A model generated the notes under the pieces. That model was not told where the DNA came from, did no database searches, and saw nothing but the letters and a program-made list of their open reading frames with translations. From Heteroscillospira sp050943935 (GTDB lineage Bacteria; Bacillota; Clostridia; Oscillospirales; Oscillospiraceae), in NCBI GenBank assembly GCA_050943935.1, contig JBMNQC010000007.1, positions 81,092-145,091 on the forward strand: a DNA stretch of 64,000 nt, written 5' to 3'. How positions within the stretch are numbered: the first letter of the stretch is position 1; the number at the start of each line of letters is the position of its first letter. Below, in pieces: positions 16,945 through 24,729 of this stretch. The translations under genes were made by a program, and so were the position numbers.

Positions 16945-17982
16945 TCAGCTCAGCTCATCCAGTATATTCTCCAGCTCGGAGAGCGCCTCGGGCCGGGTCG
17001 CCCAGCTGGAGGCAAAGCGCACGGCGGAGTGCGTCCCGTCCACACGCTCCCACGGGCAGAAGCGCACCCGCTGCGCCAGCTTCTCCATCAGAGCGTCCTC
17101 CATCACCACAAACTGCTGGTTTGTGGGAGAATCCAGCAGAAAACTGAAGCCCCGCTCCGCGAAGATATTCCGCAGCCGTCCGGCCATGTCGATAGCGTGG
17201 CGGGAGATATCAAAATACAGCCCATCGGTAAACAGGGCGTCAAACTGCACTCCGAGCAGACGGCCCTTCGCCAGCATGGCGCCGTGCTGCTTCACCATGG
17301 TCATAAAATACTCCGGCGCGTTGCCCTTGGGAAACACCACGGCCTCGCCGCAGAGGGCGCCCACCTTGGTGCCGCCTATGTAAAACACATCGCACAGTCC
17401 GGAGATATCCTCCAGAGTCAGGTCGCTGCCCGGAGCCATGAGGCCGTAGCCCAGCCGGGCGCCGTCCAAATAGAGGGGGATCTCATACTCACGGCACACC
17501 TGAGCTATAGCGCTAAGCTCCGCCCTGGAGTAAAGCGTACCATATTCCGTGGGGTGGGACACATATACCATGCCGGGAAAAACCATGTGCTCGTGACTTC
17601 CGTCCGCCCAGAAGGCGCGCAGGTAATCCCGCAGCTCCCCGGCGTCTATCCTGCCGTCATGCTGGGGTATGGGCAGCACCTTGTGCCCGGTAAACTCAAT
17701 GGCTCCGGCCTCGTGCTGATTCACATGGCCGGTCAGAGCCGAGACCACTCCCTCGTACTGGCGCAGCATTGTGCGTATAACTACGGCGTTGGTCTGGGTT
17801 CCGCCGGAAATAAAAAACACCTGGGCGTCCGGGGCGGCGCAGGCGGCGCGTATCTTTTCAGCGGCGCTTTTGCAGTAGGGGTCTGTGCCGTAGCCCGGCA
17901 GCTGCTCAAAATTGGTCTCCGTCAGACGGCTCAACAGCGCGGGATGCGCGCCCTCGGCGTAGTCGTTTTCAAAGGACAGCAT
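16945..17982 (-). CDS. Threonine-aldolase-like PLP enzyme (beta-eliminating lyase family)
   Basis: 345 residues from ATG 17982, where CGGAGAG lies about 7 bases upstream. A longer frame that runs back through the tRNA region is spurious. Fold-type I PLP enzyme: FISGGTQTNAVVI (cofactor phosphate), GHVNQHEAGAIE (His stacking on PLP), LYLDGARLGYG (Asp/Arg) and FYIGGTKVGALCGEA, with the Schiff-base lysine in GGTK. Low-specificity L-threonine aldolases split threonine or allo-threonine into glycine and acetaldehyde. Some relatives act on phenylserine or tyrosine-type substrates, so substrate identity is inferred. A single-gene unit on the minus strand. Confidence 0.9.
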   Translation of the reverse strand: MLSFENDYAEGAHPALLSRLTETNFEQLPGYGTDPYCKSAAEKIRAACAAPDAQVFFISGGTQTNAVVIRTMLRQYEGVVSALTGHVNQHEAGAIEFTGHKVLPIPQHDGRIDAGELRDYLRAFWADGSHEHMVFPGMVYVSHPTEYGTLYSRAELSAIAQVCREYEIPLYLDGARLGYGLMAPGSDLTLEDISGLCDVFYIGGTKVGALCGEAVVFPKGNAPEYFMTMVKQHGAMLAKGRLLGVQFDALFTDGLYFDISRHAIDMAGRLRNIFAERGFSFLLDSPTNQQFVVMEDALMEKLAQRVRFCPWERVDGTHSAVRFASSWATRPEALSELENILDELS

Positions 17983-18063
17983 GGCAATCTCTCCGTTTCT
18001 TTTCATATGCTCACCAGTATACACTCCCCGCCCGCCCCTGTCAATTTCCCCCGCGAAGCCCCC

Positions 18064-18092
18064 TTGATTTTGACATTCAAATGGGGTATAAT
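18064..18092 (+). promoter_or_regulatory. Promoter of the tRNA-Ser locus
   Basis: TTGATT (18064-18069), 17-base spacer, TATAAT (18087-18092). Transcription would begin near 18099, just before the decayed tRNA copy and about 85 bases before the intact tRNA. Confidence 0.7.
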
Positions 18093-18106
18093 ATTTCCGC
18101 CTATAT

Positions 18107-18162
18107 GGAGATGTGTCATGTAGGCGTAACGAGGCTGGCTCGAAATCATGTGATACACCCCA
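18107..18162 (+). pseudogene. Decayed tRNA-Ser copy
   Basis: The stretch aligns with the 5' two thirds of the intact tRNA-Ser that starts 78 bases downstream. Both begin GGAG.TGT.TC, both contain TAACGAG, and both contain CTCGAAATC with the CGA anticodon loop in the same place, with one single-base indel before TAACGAG. It then loses the variable arm, T arm and acceptor 3' strand, so it cannot fold into a tRNA. It is probably the remnant of a tandem duplication or of recombination at the tRNA gene. Confidence 0.65.
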
Positions 18163-18184
18163 AAAACTGAATAGCGATGCACAC

Positions 18185-18275
18185 GGAGGTGTATCGAAGT
18201 GGTCATAACGAGAACGACTCGAAATCGTTTGACGGGTAAAACCGTCCGTGGGTTCGAATCCCACCGCCTCCGCCA
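18185..18275 (+). tRNA. tRNA-Ser (anticodon CGA)
   Basis: 91 bases with encoded CCA. The acceptor stem GGAGGTG pairs with CGCCTCC, the discriminator is G, and the T arm contains GGGTTCGAATCCC. The anticodon loop CTCGAAA reads CGA, for UCG codons. The long variable arm (GACGGGTAAAACCGTC) is the class II feature that fixes serine identity. Spurious protein frames read antisense through this gene. Confidence 0.97.
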
Positions 18276-18308
18276 AAGCCCTGAAAACACTATGTTTTCA
18301 GGGCTTTA
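18276..18308 (+). terminator. Terminator of the tRNA-Ser transcript
   Basis: AAGCCCTGAAAACA / TGTTTTCAGGGCTT with a 3-base loop, followed by TATTAGA. It starts immediately after the CCA end. Confidence 0.85.
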
Positions 18309-18360
18309 TTAGACAAAAAGGATAGAAGGCTTTAATAACCTTCTATGAATCTGTCAAGCA

Positions 18361-18400
18361 AAAGTAGACACTCACACTTTTTTGTGAGTGTCTACTTTTA
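18361..18400. terminator. Terminator of the GntR gene (minus strand), bidirectional
   Basis: Perfect 16-base stem AAAGTAGACACTCACA / TGTGAGTGTCTACTTT with a six-base loop, flanked by T tracts on both strands. It lies 38 bases past the minus-strand stop at 18439. Confidence 0.85.
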
Positions 18401-18438
18401 TCTTACCTGTTTCAAGTTAGTTTACTCTCGTACTCTTC

Positions 18439-19131
18439 CTATTTATAAACTATATCCGCAGTATACGGGAAATTAATGATCTGGAACGATGTTTCCAGGT
18501 GGCTGCGCATGGCTGTTTGCAGCATCTGAAAATCCATGTTTTCAACTGCCTTGACTATTTCCATATGGCGCCACTGCATATAGTTTTCGTCCTGTGTCCC
18601 CGCTTTCGACAGGGTCTGATAATACTCAATTCTGGGCTTAAGCATGGTCCACATCTCAAGCAGAATCGGGCTTTGGGATTTGCATATAAAAAACTCATGC
18701 AACTGCAGATCATAGTAGATAGCTTGGGCAAGCTCATTGTTTTGAAAATGAAAGTCAGACAGCTTACAAAAATTCCGGAGCTGCTTTGCATCCGCAGCCA
18801 CTATGTTTGGAAACGCTTTGCCTATGGCAAGATTCTCCAGGTTTAGCCGGGCGAATTTCAAATCGTCAATAAGCTCTTTTGTCAGGATAGTTACATATGT
18901 CCCTTTATAGGGAAAAACAGTCAACAGCCCCTGATTGGCCAGCACAGAAAACGCCTGACGTATGGGGGTGATACTTATACCCAGTTCCTTGGCGATCTTG
19001 GCCTCCACCAAACGCTCGCCCGGCTTCAGAATACCCTCGATAATGGCCTCATGAATGGTGCTGCATGCTCTGTCCGCCGTGCTGCGTCCATTGCCGGCCA
19101 GTATCTGATTTTTAAAAATTGATTCAGTCAT
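18439..19131 (-). CDS. GntR family regulator (FCD-type) of the TTT1/TTT2 regulon
   Basis: 230 residues, ATG 19131 with AGGAG upstream. Winged helix: TIHEAIIEGILKPGERL, AKIAKELGISITPIRQAFSVL, LLTVFPYKGTYVTIL. The FCD effector domain has the usual helices, with His-containing stretches (DLQLHEFFICKS; MQSSHL-like MRSHLETSF near the C-terminus) that bind metal and carboxylate ligands in relatives. It is divergent from the dehydrogenase/TTT1 operon. A TGCATC/ATGCATTAT element lies just downstream of its own -10 and in the two TTT promoters, so it is the likely autoregulated repressor of all three units. That assignment is inference from site geometry. Confidence 0.88.
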   Translation of the reverse strand: MTESIFKNQILAGNGRSTADRACSTIHEAIIEGILKPGERLVEAKIAKELGISITPIRQAFSVLANQGLLTVFPYKGTYVTILTKELIDDLKFARLNLENLAIGKAFPNIVAADAKQLRNFCKLSDFHFQNNELAQAIYYDLQLHEFFICKSQSPILLEMWTMLKPRIEYYQTLSKAGTQDENYMQWRHMEIVKAVENMDFQMLQTAMRSHLETSFQIINFPYTADIVYK

Positions 19132-19163
19132 CTATCGTATTCTCCTGTTTTTAGATTTTACTT

Positions 19164-19173
19164 GATGCATTAT
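19164..19173. promoter_or_regulatory. Operator copy at the GntR gene's own promoter
   Basis: GATGCATTAT. Read on the minus strand, TGCATC begins 21 bases downstream of the first base of the -10 box. It shares ATGCATTAT with the operators of the two TTT operons. Confidence 0.6.
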
Positions 19174-19184
19174 CTAATATTTAT

Positions 19185-19213
19185 GTATTAACACCATTTC
19201 ATAAAAAAATCAA
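19185..19213 (-). promoter_or_regulatory. Promoter of the GntR gene
   Basis: On the minus strand, TTGATT (19213-19208), 17-base spacer, TAATAC (19190-19185). The operator copy lies directly downstream. Confidence 0.6.
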
Positions 19214-19292
19214 GCAAAAATTACTACTTATGCCAAAATGAACAAGTCTGAGTAATAATTTTTTGCTGGTTTATAGAAAATGCATGATGTTA

Positions 19293-19321
19293 TTTACAAA
19301 TTACACCATATGTGATATCAT
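19293..19321 (+). promoter_or_regulatory. Promoter of the dehydrogenase/TTT1 operon
   Basis: TTTACA (19293-19298), 17-base spacer, extended -10 TGA-TATCAT (TATCAT 19316-19321). The same design is found upstream of TTT2. Confidence 0.7.
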
Positions 19322-19334
19322 GCTTAATAACAAG

Positions 19335-19350
19335 ATGCATCATGCATTAT
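19335..19350. promoter_or_regulatory. Operator of the dehydrogenase/TTT1 operon
   Basis: ATGCAT-C-ATGCAT followed by TAT. The palindrome is centred just downstream of the expected transcription start, and TGCATC begins 20 bases after the first base of the -10. TGCATCATGCATTAT is identical in the TTT2 promoter. Confidence 0.7.
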
Positions 19351-19403
19351 ATCGTTTGATATATAACAAACTAAAAAGCATCTGAAAGAAAGGCGTGTTT
19401 TGT

Positions 19404-20453
19404 TTGGCAACAACACATAATGTAAACTGGGAAGTCCTGAAGGACTACTGCAAGAAACTCATTATGACCCAGAATGTCCCTGAGGATGAGGCTGAGATCG
19501 TGGCCGACTGTCTGGTGGACGCGGATCTCTGCGGCGTGGAGTCCCATGGCGTCAGCCGCATGACGATCTACATGAAGCGTCTTGCAACCGGCGTCGTAAA
19601 CGCTAAGTACGAGAAAAAGTACGACAGCGAGTATCCCGCCAGCATCTGCTGGAATGGCTGCAACTCAATAGGCATGGTCACCGGCGTGAACGCCATGCAG
19701 GCCTGTATTGACAAGGCCAAGGAAGTCGGCTGTTGCTTTGTGGCGGTAAATAACTCCAACCACTTCGGTATGGCCTCATACTATGCCAAGATGGCAGCCG
19801 CACAGGGGATGTTCACCATCTGCGGCACCAACGCACCTCCCAACATCGCTCCCACCGGCAGCTATAAGGCTTATGTCGGTACCAACCCCTGGGCCATGGC
19901 TGCTCCATCCGAGGGTGAGCCCGTGCTTCTGGATATGGCTCCTTCTCTGGTGGCCATGGGTAAGGTCATCTTGGCCGCAAAGCTGGGCAAGCCCATCCCT
20001 GAAGGCTGGGCACAGACCGCCGACGGCCGTCCTACCACCGACCCCAACGAGGGTATGAAGGGCACCGTCCTCCCCATCGGCGGCCCCAAGGGCTACGGCC
20101 TGAGCCTGTTCATGGACATCATGTGCGGCATTCTCTCCGGTGCGGAGTTCGGCCCCCATCTTAACAACATGTGGAATGATTTTGAGAATCCCCAGAACGT
20201 TGGCCATATGTTCATGTGCGTGGACATCTCCAAGTTTCTCCCCCTGGAGGCTTTCAAGACCCGCATCGCGCAGATGACCCATGAGATCAAGTCTCTCCCC
20301 ACGAACCCCGGCGTAAACGAAATATTTATGCCCGGCGAGATAGAGCAGCGCCGCCGCGTTGAACGCAAGGCAAACGGCATCGAGCTGTCCGACGTGGTAT
20401 ACAACGAGCTGGCCGGTCTCGGCGACCAGTACGGCGTAGCTTTTACTCTCTAA
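19404..20453 (+). CDS. Malate/L-lactate (LDH2) family dehydrogenase
   Basis: 349 residues from TTG 19404, which has GAAAGG 10 bases upstream. An in-frame GTG at 19395 is too close to that site. PF02615-type NAD(P)-dependent 2-hydroxyacid dehydrogenase, a family that includes malate, ureidoglycolate and (R)-sulfolactate dehydrogenases. Visible signatures are LVDADLCGVESHGVSRM, VNNSNHFGMASYY with the catalytic His, GTNPWAMAAPSEGEPVLLDMA and LPIGGPKGYGLSLFMD. First gene of the operon that continues with an HMGL-like lyase and TTT1, so it probably oxidises or reduces the imported hydroxy acid or its product. The exact substrate is not readable. Confidence 0.9.
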   Translation: MATTHNVNWEVLKDYCKKLIMTQNVPEDEAEIVADCLVDADLCGVESHGVSRMTIYMKRLATGVVNAKYEKKYDSEYPASICWNGCNSIGMVTGVNAMQACIDKAKEVGCCFVAVNNSNHFGMASYYAKMAAAQGMFTICGTNAPPNIAPTGSYKAYVGTNPWAMAAPSEGEPVLLDMAPSLVAMGKVILAAKLGKPIPEGWAQTADGRPTTDPNEGMKGTVLPIGGPKGYGLSLFMDIMCGILSGAEFGPHLNNMWNDFENPQNVGHMFMCVDISKFLPLEAFKTRIAQMTHEIKSLPTNPGVNEIFMPGEIEQRRRVERKANGIELSDVVYNELAGLGDQYGVAFTL

Positions 20454-20484
20454 AAATACATTGTTTTAATAAGGTGATTTTAAT

Positions 20485-21483
20485 ATGAAACTTTTTGACT
20501 GCACTCTCCGCGACGGCGCAAACGTTGTAGGCAAGGGCTTTGACGCCGAGCTTACCAAAATGATGATCGAGGGTCTTATCCGCAGCAATATTACCACAAT
20601 AGAAATGGGCAATGCCCTGGGTCTTGGCGCCTATGAGGCTAACGGCGCTGTTGCTCCCCTCACCGATGAGGAGTATCTGCAGCTCATCCAGCCCTATCTG
20701 GGTCAGGCCGAGATAGGTATGTTCATGGGCTACAAGAACGCAAGCCAGAAGAATATCGACCTGGCAGCAAGGTATAATCTGGGTTTCCTCCGCGTGGGTG
20801 CCAACGCCGGTGACGGCGTGGGCGCTATTGAGGGCATCAAGCGCGTTAAGGCCGCAGGTCTCAGGTGCTACTTCTCCATGATGAAGGGTTATATTCTCTC
20901 TCCCGAGGCTCTGGCCGATGAGGCTGCTATGCTCGAGGCTGCCGGTTTGGATGCCATCACCATTATGGATTCCGCAGGCTTTATGGATCCCGCAATGGCA
21001 ACAGAGTACATAAAGACTCTCACCGCCAAGGTGAAGATTCCCGTAGGTTTCCATGGTCACTCCAATCTGGGTATGTCTATCGCCAACGGCATTGCTGCCG
21101 TTGAGGCAGGAGCATCTCTTATCGACTGCGGTCTGCTTGGCATGGCCCGCAGCGCCGGCAACTGCTCCACCGAGCTGGTGGCCTTTGCCCTGGAGAAGAA
21201 AGGCTATCTGCCCAAGGACATACAGCTCTACACTCTGCTGGACTTCCTGGATGAAGAGCTCATCCCCGCCATGAAAGCCTATGACTACCGCACCGCTGTA
21301 ACGCCCAACGACCTCATCTACGGCTTCGCCGGCTGCCACTCCAGCTTCTCCAAGACTCTGGAGGCTGTGGCCGCTGAAAAGGGCGTCCACCTGTACAAGC
21401 TCATAGTAGAGGTCTCCAAAATTGACCAGAAGGCTCCCACCAGAGAGCTTATGGAAAAAGTCGCGGATACTCTGAAGCAGTAA
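20485..21483 (+). CDS. HMGL-like (DRE-TIM) aldolase, 4-hydroxy-2-oxovalerate aldolase-like
   Basis: 332 residues. The DRE-TIM metallolyase signature is clear. CTLRDGANVV holds the catalytic Arg-Asp pair at the end of strand 1. GFHGHSNLGMS supplies the two metal-binding His residues. SLIDCGLLGMARSAGNCSTE resembles the phosphate/glycine-rich segment of DmpG/MhpE aldolases. Such enzymes split 4-hydroxy-2-oxoacids into pyruvate and an aldehyde. The acetaldehyde dehydrogenase that usually partners DmpG is not in the window, so a different acid is likely. It lies 31 bases after the LDH2-family gene and 64 before the TTT1 binding protein. Confidence 0.85.
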   Translation: MKLFDCTLRDGANVVGKGFDAELTKMMIEGLIRSNITTIEMGNALGLGAYEANGAVAPLTDEEYLQLIQPYLGQAEIGMFMGYKNASQKNIDLAARYNLGFLRVGANAGDGVGAIEGIKRVKAAGLRCYFSMMKGYILSPEALADEAAMLEAAGLDAITIMDSAGFMDPAMATEYIKTLTAKVKIPVGFHGHSNLGMSIANGIAAVEAGASLIDCGLLGMARSAGNCSTELVAFALEKKGYLPKDIQLYTLLDFLDEELIPAMKAYDYRTAVTPNDLIYGFAGCHSSFSKTLEAVAAEKGVHLYKLIVEVSKIDQKAPTRELMEKVADTLKQ

Positions 21484-21547
21484 AGTTCAATATCGTATGT
21501 TGAACATCTGAAAAGATGTTTAAACAAAATAGAAAAGGAGAATTGTC

Positions 21548-22591
21548 ATGAAAAAAATCATCGCCCTGGTTCTTGCACTGGTTATGTGTCTCACGCTGGT
21601 CGCCTGTGGTGGCGGCAAGGCTCCCGAAAGTACTGCTCCTGAGAGCCAGGCTCCCGAGAGCACCGCACCCGAAAGCAAGGCTCCCGAAGCTCCCGCTTAT
21701 CCCGACGGAAAGACCATAACCATGATCTGCCCCTGGTCCGCAGGCGGCGGCAGCGACAACGGCGTCCGCCTTCTGGTCCCCTATCTGGAGGAAGCTCTGG
21801 GCACCAGCATCACCGTTATCAACCCCACCGGCGGTTCCGGCTGGGTTGGCTGGGAACAGATGCTGAAGGCAGATGCAGACGGTCTGACCATCTCCCTGGT
21901 CAACTGGCCCACTCTGCTCCCCGGTTATCTGGACCCCGCTTACGAGCGCAAGCACAGCCTTGATGATTTCCAGATGATTGCCAACCATGTCACCGATGAT
22001 TGCGTTATTGTCGTTAACAAAAATGAGACCCGCTACACCACCGCCGAAGAGTTCTTCGAATATGCCAAAAACAACGTGGTTACTTATGGTACTTCCGGTA
22101 ACGGCACCGATGACCATATTATGATGTGCCGCATTAACTCCGCTTTGGGTACCCAGCTGGAGCAGGTTGCATCCAACGGATGGGCCGACAACAGCGCTGC
22201 TATCCAGGGCGGACACCTGGATGCCACCGCAGCAAATGTTGGCGAGGTCATGAATCTGGCTGCCGACGGCGAGGTTAAAGTTCTGTGTGTGTTCGCAGAC
22301 GAAGAGAACCCTCTTCTCCCCGGCGTTCCCACCTTTGATTCTCTGGGCCTGTGCGACACTAAACTGTCCGGCTCCAGCCAGCGCGGCTACGCTGTCAAGG
22401 CTGGCACCGACCCCGAAATTGTAGCCATTCTGGAAAAAGCCTTTGAGACTGCCATCACCAACCCCGATCACGTTGCCGAGATGGCCAAGCTGGGCCTGAA
22501 AGTCGACTTCATCGGTGCCGAGGATTATACCGCTCTTACCCGCGAGCAGGAAGAGATTCTCATCGGCATGTCTGATATTATGGGCTGGTAA
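21548..22591 (+). CDS. tctC: TctC-type solute-binding lipoprotein (TTT1)
   Basis: 347 residues, ATG with AAAAGGAG upstream. The lipoprotein signal ends at LVAC, followed by a repetitive APEST/APESQ/APESK linker (about residues 28-52), then the Bug-type periplasmic-binding fold (PDGKTITMICPWSAGGGSDN... GGSGWVGWEQMLKADADG). TctC proteins capture carboxylates by water-mediated contacts and hand them to TctAB. A stem-loop separates it from tctB, which probably lets the binding protein be made in excess. The ligand is unknown; the linked enzymes suggest a hydroxy-acid or a keto-diacid. Confidence 0.93.
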   Translation: MKKIIALVLALVMCLTLVACGGGKAPESTAPESQAPESTAPESKAPEAPAYPDGKTITMICPWSAGGGSDNGVRLLVPYLEEALGTSITVINPTGGSGWVGWEQMLKADADGLTISLVNWPTLLPGYLDPAYERKHSLDDFQMIANHVTDDCVIVVNKNETRYTTAEEFFEYAKNNVVTYGTSGNGTDDHIMMCRINSALGTQLEQVASNGWADNSAAIQGGHLDATAANVGEVMNLAADGEVKVLCVFADEENPLLPGVPTFDSLGLCDTKLSGSSQRGYAVKAGTDPEIVAILEKAFETAITNPDHVAEMAKLGLKVDFIGAEDYTALTREQEEILIGMSDIMGW

Positions 22592-22623
22592 CCACTCATT
22601 ACAATTGCATTAAACTAAGGCGT

Positions 22624-22659
22624 GGCGCGCCACACAACGGCTTCGCTGTGCGGCGCGCC
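22624..22659 (+). terminator. Intercistronic stem-loop between tctC and tctB (TTT1)
   Basis: GGCGCGCCACACA pairs with TGTGCGGCGCGCC (one bulge) around ACGGCTTCGC. The T tract that follows is weak (ATTTATTAAAG), so partial termination or 3'-end protection of the tctC message is more likely than full termination. Confidence 0.65.
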
Positions 22660-22707
22660 GATTTATTAAAGTTCGTTTACTGCCTATATGTGTTGAGGAG
22701 ATTATTC

Positions 22708-23169
22708 ATGAACAAAAGATTTTCTATTGTGCGCGAGGTGTGGCTTGGCTTAGGCCTTGTGGGATTCTCTCTTTTTTTCCTGCAGCAGTCCTCAAACCTT
22801 AATGCCCGTGCTCAGCAGTACCCCAAGATAATACTGTCGGTTCTGCTGGTACTATCTGCTGCTCTACTTATCCAGGGCGTATACTATTCCTTTAAACCCG
22901 AAAATTATCAAAAGCGATACGGAAAAAGCACCAAATCCATCGAATGGGGCGTAGTTACAAAACCGCTGTTTGTTTTTGGTACCACCGTCATTTATCTGAT
23001 TCTGTTTTATTATATAAACTTTTTTGTGGCCACCGCAGTTTTTGTCCCAGCTATAATGTTTCTTTTCGGGCAACGAAAGGTTCTTCCCATTTTGCTCACT
23101 ACTGTTGGCCTGGAACTGTTTGTATACCTTGTGTTTGTACTGCTGCTCAAGGTATATTTCCCGATGTAA
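22708..23169 (+). CDS. tctB: TctB-type small membrane subunit (TTT1)
   Basis: 153 residues from ATG 22708, preceded by GAGGAG. Longer in-frame starts run into the stem-loop. Four membrane helices: about 9-27 (EVWLGLGLVGFSLFFLQQS), 43-62, 85-110 (PLFVFGTTVIYLILFYYI) and 120-150. This is the usual size and topology of TctB, the poorly conserved small subunit that pairs with TctA. Its stop is followed 12 bases later by the tctA start, with GGAGG between. Confidence 0.85.
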   Translation: MNKRFSIVREVWLGLGLVGFSLFFLQQSSNLNARAQQYPKIILSVLLVLSAALLIQGVYYSFKPENYQKRYGKSTKSIEWGVVTKPLFVFGTTVIYLILFYYINFFVATAVFVPAIMFLFGQRKVLPILLTTVGLELFVYLVFVLLLKVYFPM

Positions 23170-23181
23170 GGAGGAACTGGC

Positions 23182-24717
23182 ATGATTGCTGAAGTAATTC
23201 AAAATTTGCTTTCTCTTGACGTTCTTCTTGCCCTGCTGGTGGGTGTTGGAGGTGGTATGATTATAGGCGCTCTGCCTGGTCTGGGCGCCACTATGGGTAT
23301 TGCCATTCTAATACCCGTCACCTATACCATGAACCCCATTCCCGCGCTCATTATGCTCACATCCATTTACACATCTGCTATTTATGGCGGCAGTATTACT
23401 GCTATACTCCTGCATACTCCCGGTACACCGGCCTCTGCGGCCACCGCCATGGACGGCTATGCTTTGACATTAAAAGGACAGGGCCTGCGTGCCATAGGCA
23501 TGTCTACTGTTGGCTCCATGATAGGCGGAACACTAAGCGGCATTATGCTGCTTATTATCGCACCTCCCCTAGCAAGGTTTTCCCTCCAGTTCAACGCCCC
23601 CGAGTATTTCCTGCTGGCTATTTTCGGCTTGTCCATAATCGGCTCTCTGGCGGCAGATAACCTTCTCAAGGGAATTATTTCCGGCGTTTTTGGTCTGTGC
23701 CTTGCTCTGGTCGGCTACGACATTATGTATGGTACTCCGCGATTCGACTACGGTATCACAGCACTACAGAGCGGTATTCAGACCGTACCCGCCCTTATAG
23801 GTCTGTTCTCAATGTCTCAGGTTATGATTCAGGCGGAAAGCATAGGCAAAAGTTCAAGCATACTATCGGATACCGCTGAACTCAAAGGTCAGTTCCTGCC
23901 CACTTTCAAGGAAATGAAAACACTAGTTCCAAACTTCATTCGCTCCGGACTTATAGGTGTTATAGTTGGAATCCTCCCTGGTGCCGGCGGCGACATAGGC
24001 TCATGGATGGGCTATAACGAAGCAAAGCGTTTTTCCAAGCATAAAGAAGAGTTTGGCAACGGTTCCATTGAGGGCATATGCGCATCCGAAACCGCTAACA
24101 ATGCGGTTACCGGCGGCGCGCTTATTCCACTTATCACGCTGGGAATTCCCGGCAGCAGCGCCGCTGCTGTCCTTCTGGGCGGTCTTATGATTCACGGCCT
24201 CACTCCCGGCGCAGCCCTCTTTACCAATCAGGGTGCCACCACTTATTCCATCATTACTGGCTTTATTATTGCCAATATAGCCATGGGTGTCATCGGCATG
24301 CTGGCCGCAAAGTATATTGTAAATGTTGTGAAGGTTCCATATAGTGTTCTGGCCCCCATCATAATCGTCCTGTCCGTTGTGGGAGCATATGCTATTAACA
24401 TCAGCTTTGTGGATACCTGCATCATGCTGGTGTTCGGCTTCCTGGGATATTATATGCGCAAGTTTGACTTCCCCACCGCGCCTGTTGTGCTGGGTCTTAT
24501 TCTGGGCTCCATGGCAGAGCAGGGGCTGCTGCGCTCCATGGTCATGGCCAAGGATACTCCGCTTATCGTGTATTATCTGAGCCGTCCCATCTGCATCGTG
24601 CTGCTCATAATGATAGTCGCCGCCATTTTTGCTCCTGTCATAGGAAATATGCTGTCCAAAAAAATTGAAAAAAAGGATCTGGCGGAAACGGGCGCCGACG
24701 TAAATAGTGATGATTAA
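23182..24717 (+). CDS. tctA: TctA-type large permease subunit (TTT1)
   Basis: 511 residues with about 11-12 membrane helices. The duplicated family signatures are present: GGGMIIGALPGLGATMGIAIL in the first half and GVIVGILPGAGGDIGSWMGY in the second, with AIYGGSITAILLHTPGTPASAATAMDGY and ASETANNAVTGGALIPLITLGIPGSSAAAVLLGGL. It forms the channel for secondary, ion-coupled carboxylate uptake. The C-terminus is charged and cytoplasmic. It is tightly followed (12 bases) by a hydroxyacid dehydrogenase gene. Confidence 0.95.
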   Translation: MIAEVIQNLLSLDVLLALLVGVGGGMIIGALPGLGATMGIAILIPVTYTMNPIPALIMLTSIYTSAIYGGSITAILLHTPGTPASAATAMDGYALTLKGQGLRAIGMSTVGSMIGGTLSGIMLLIIAPPLARFSLQFNAPEYFLLAIFGLSIIGSLAADNLLKGIISGVFGLCLALVGYDIMYGTPRFDYGITALQSGIQTVPALIGLFSMSQVMIQAESIGKSSSILSDTAELKGQFLPTFKEMKTLVPNFIRSGLIGVIVGILPGAGGDIGSWMGYNEAKRFSKHKEEFGNGSIEGICASETANNAVTGGALIPLITLGIPGSSAAAVLLGGLMIHGLTPGAALFTNQGATTYSIITGFIIANIAMGVIGMLAAKYIVNVVKVPYSVLAPIIIVLSVVGAYAINISFVDTCIMLVFGFLGYYMRKFDFPTAPVVLGLILGSMAEQGLLRSMVMAKDTPLIVYYLSRPICIVLLIMIVAAIFAPVIGNMLSKKIEKKDLAETGADVNSDD

Positions 24718-24729
24718 GGAGACTTAATA

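Noticed and set aside
18070..18092. TTGACA at 18070 as the -35 of the tRNA-Ser promoter
   Set aside because: Only 11 bases separate it from TATAAT; TTGATT at 18064 has the normal 17.
17983..18290. Protein frames reading antisense through the tRNA-Ser, including an N-terminal extension of the threonine-aldolase-like protein
   Set aside because: Translations such as RRWDSNPRTVLPVKRF are the usual artefact of reading a tRNA gene backwards. The real start is ATG 17982 with its own ribosome binding site.
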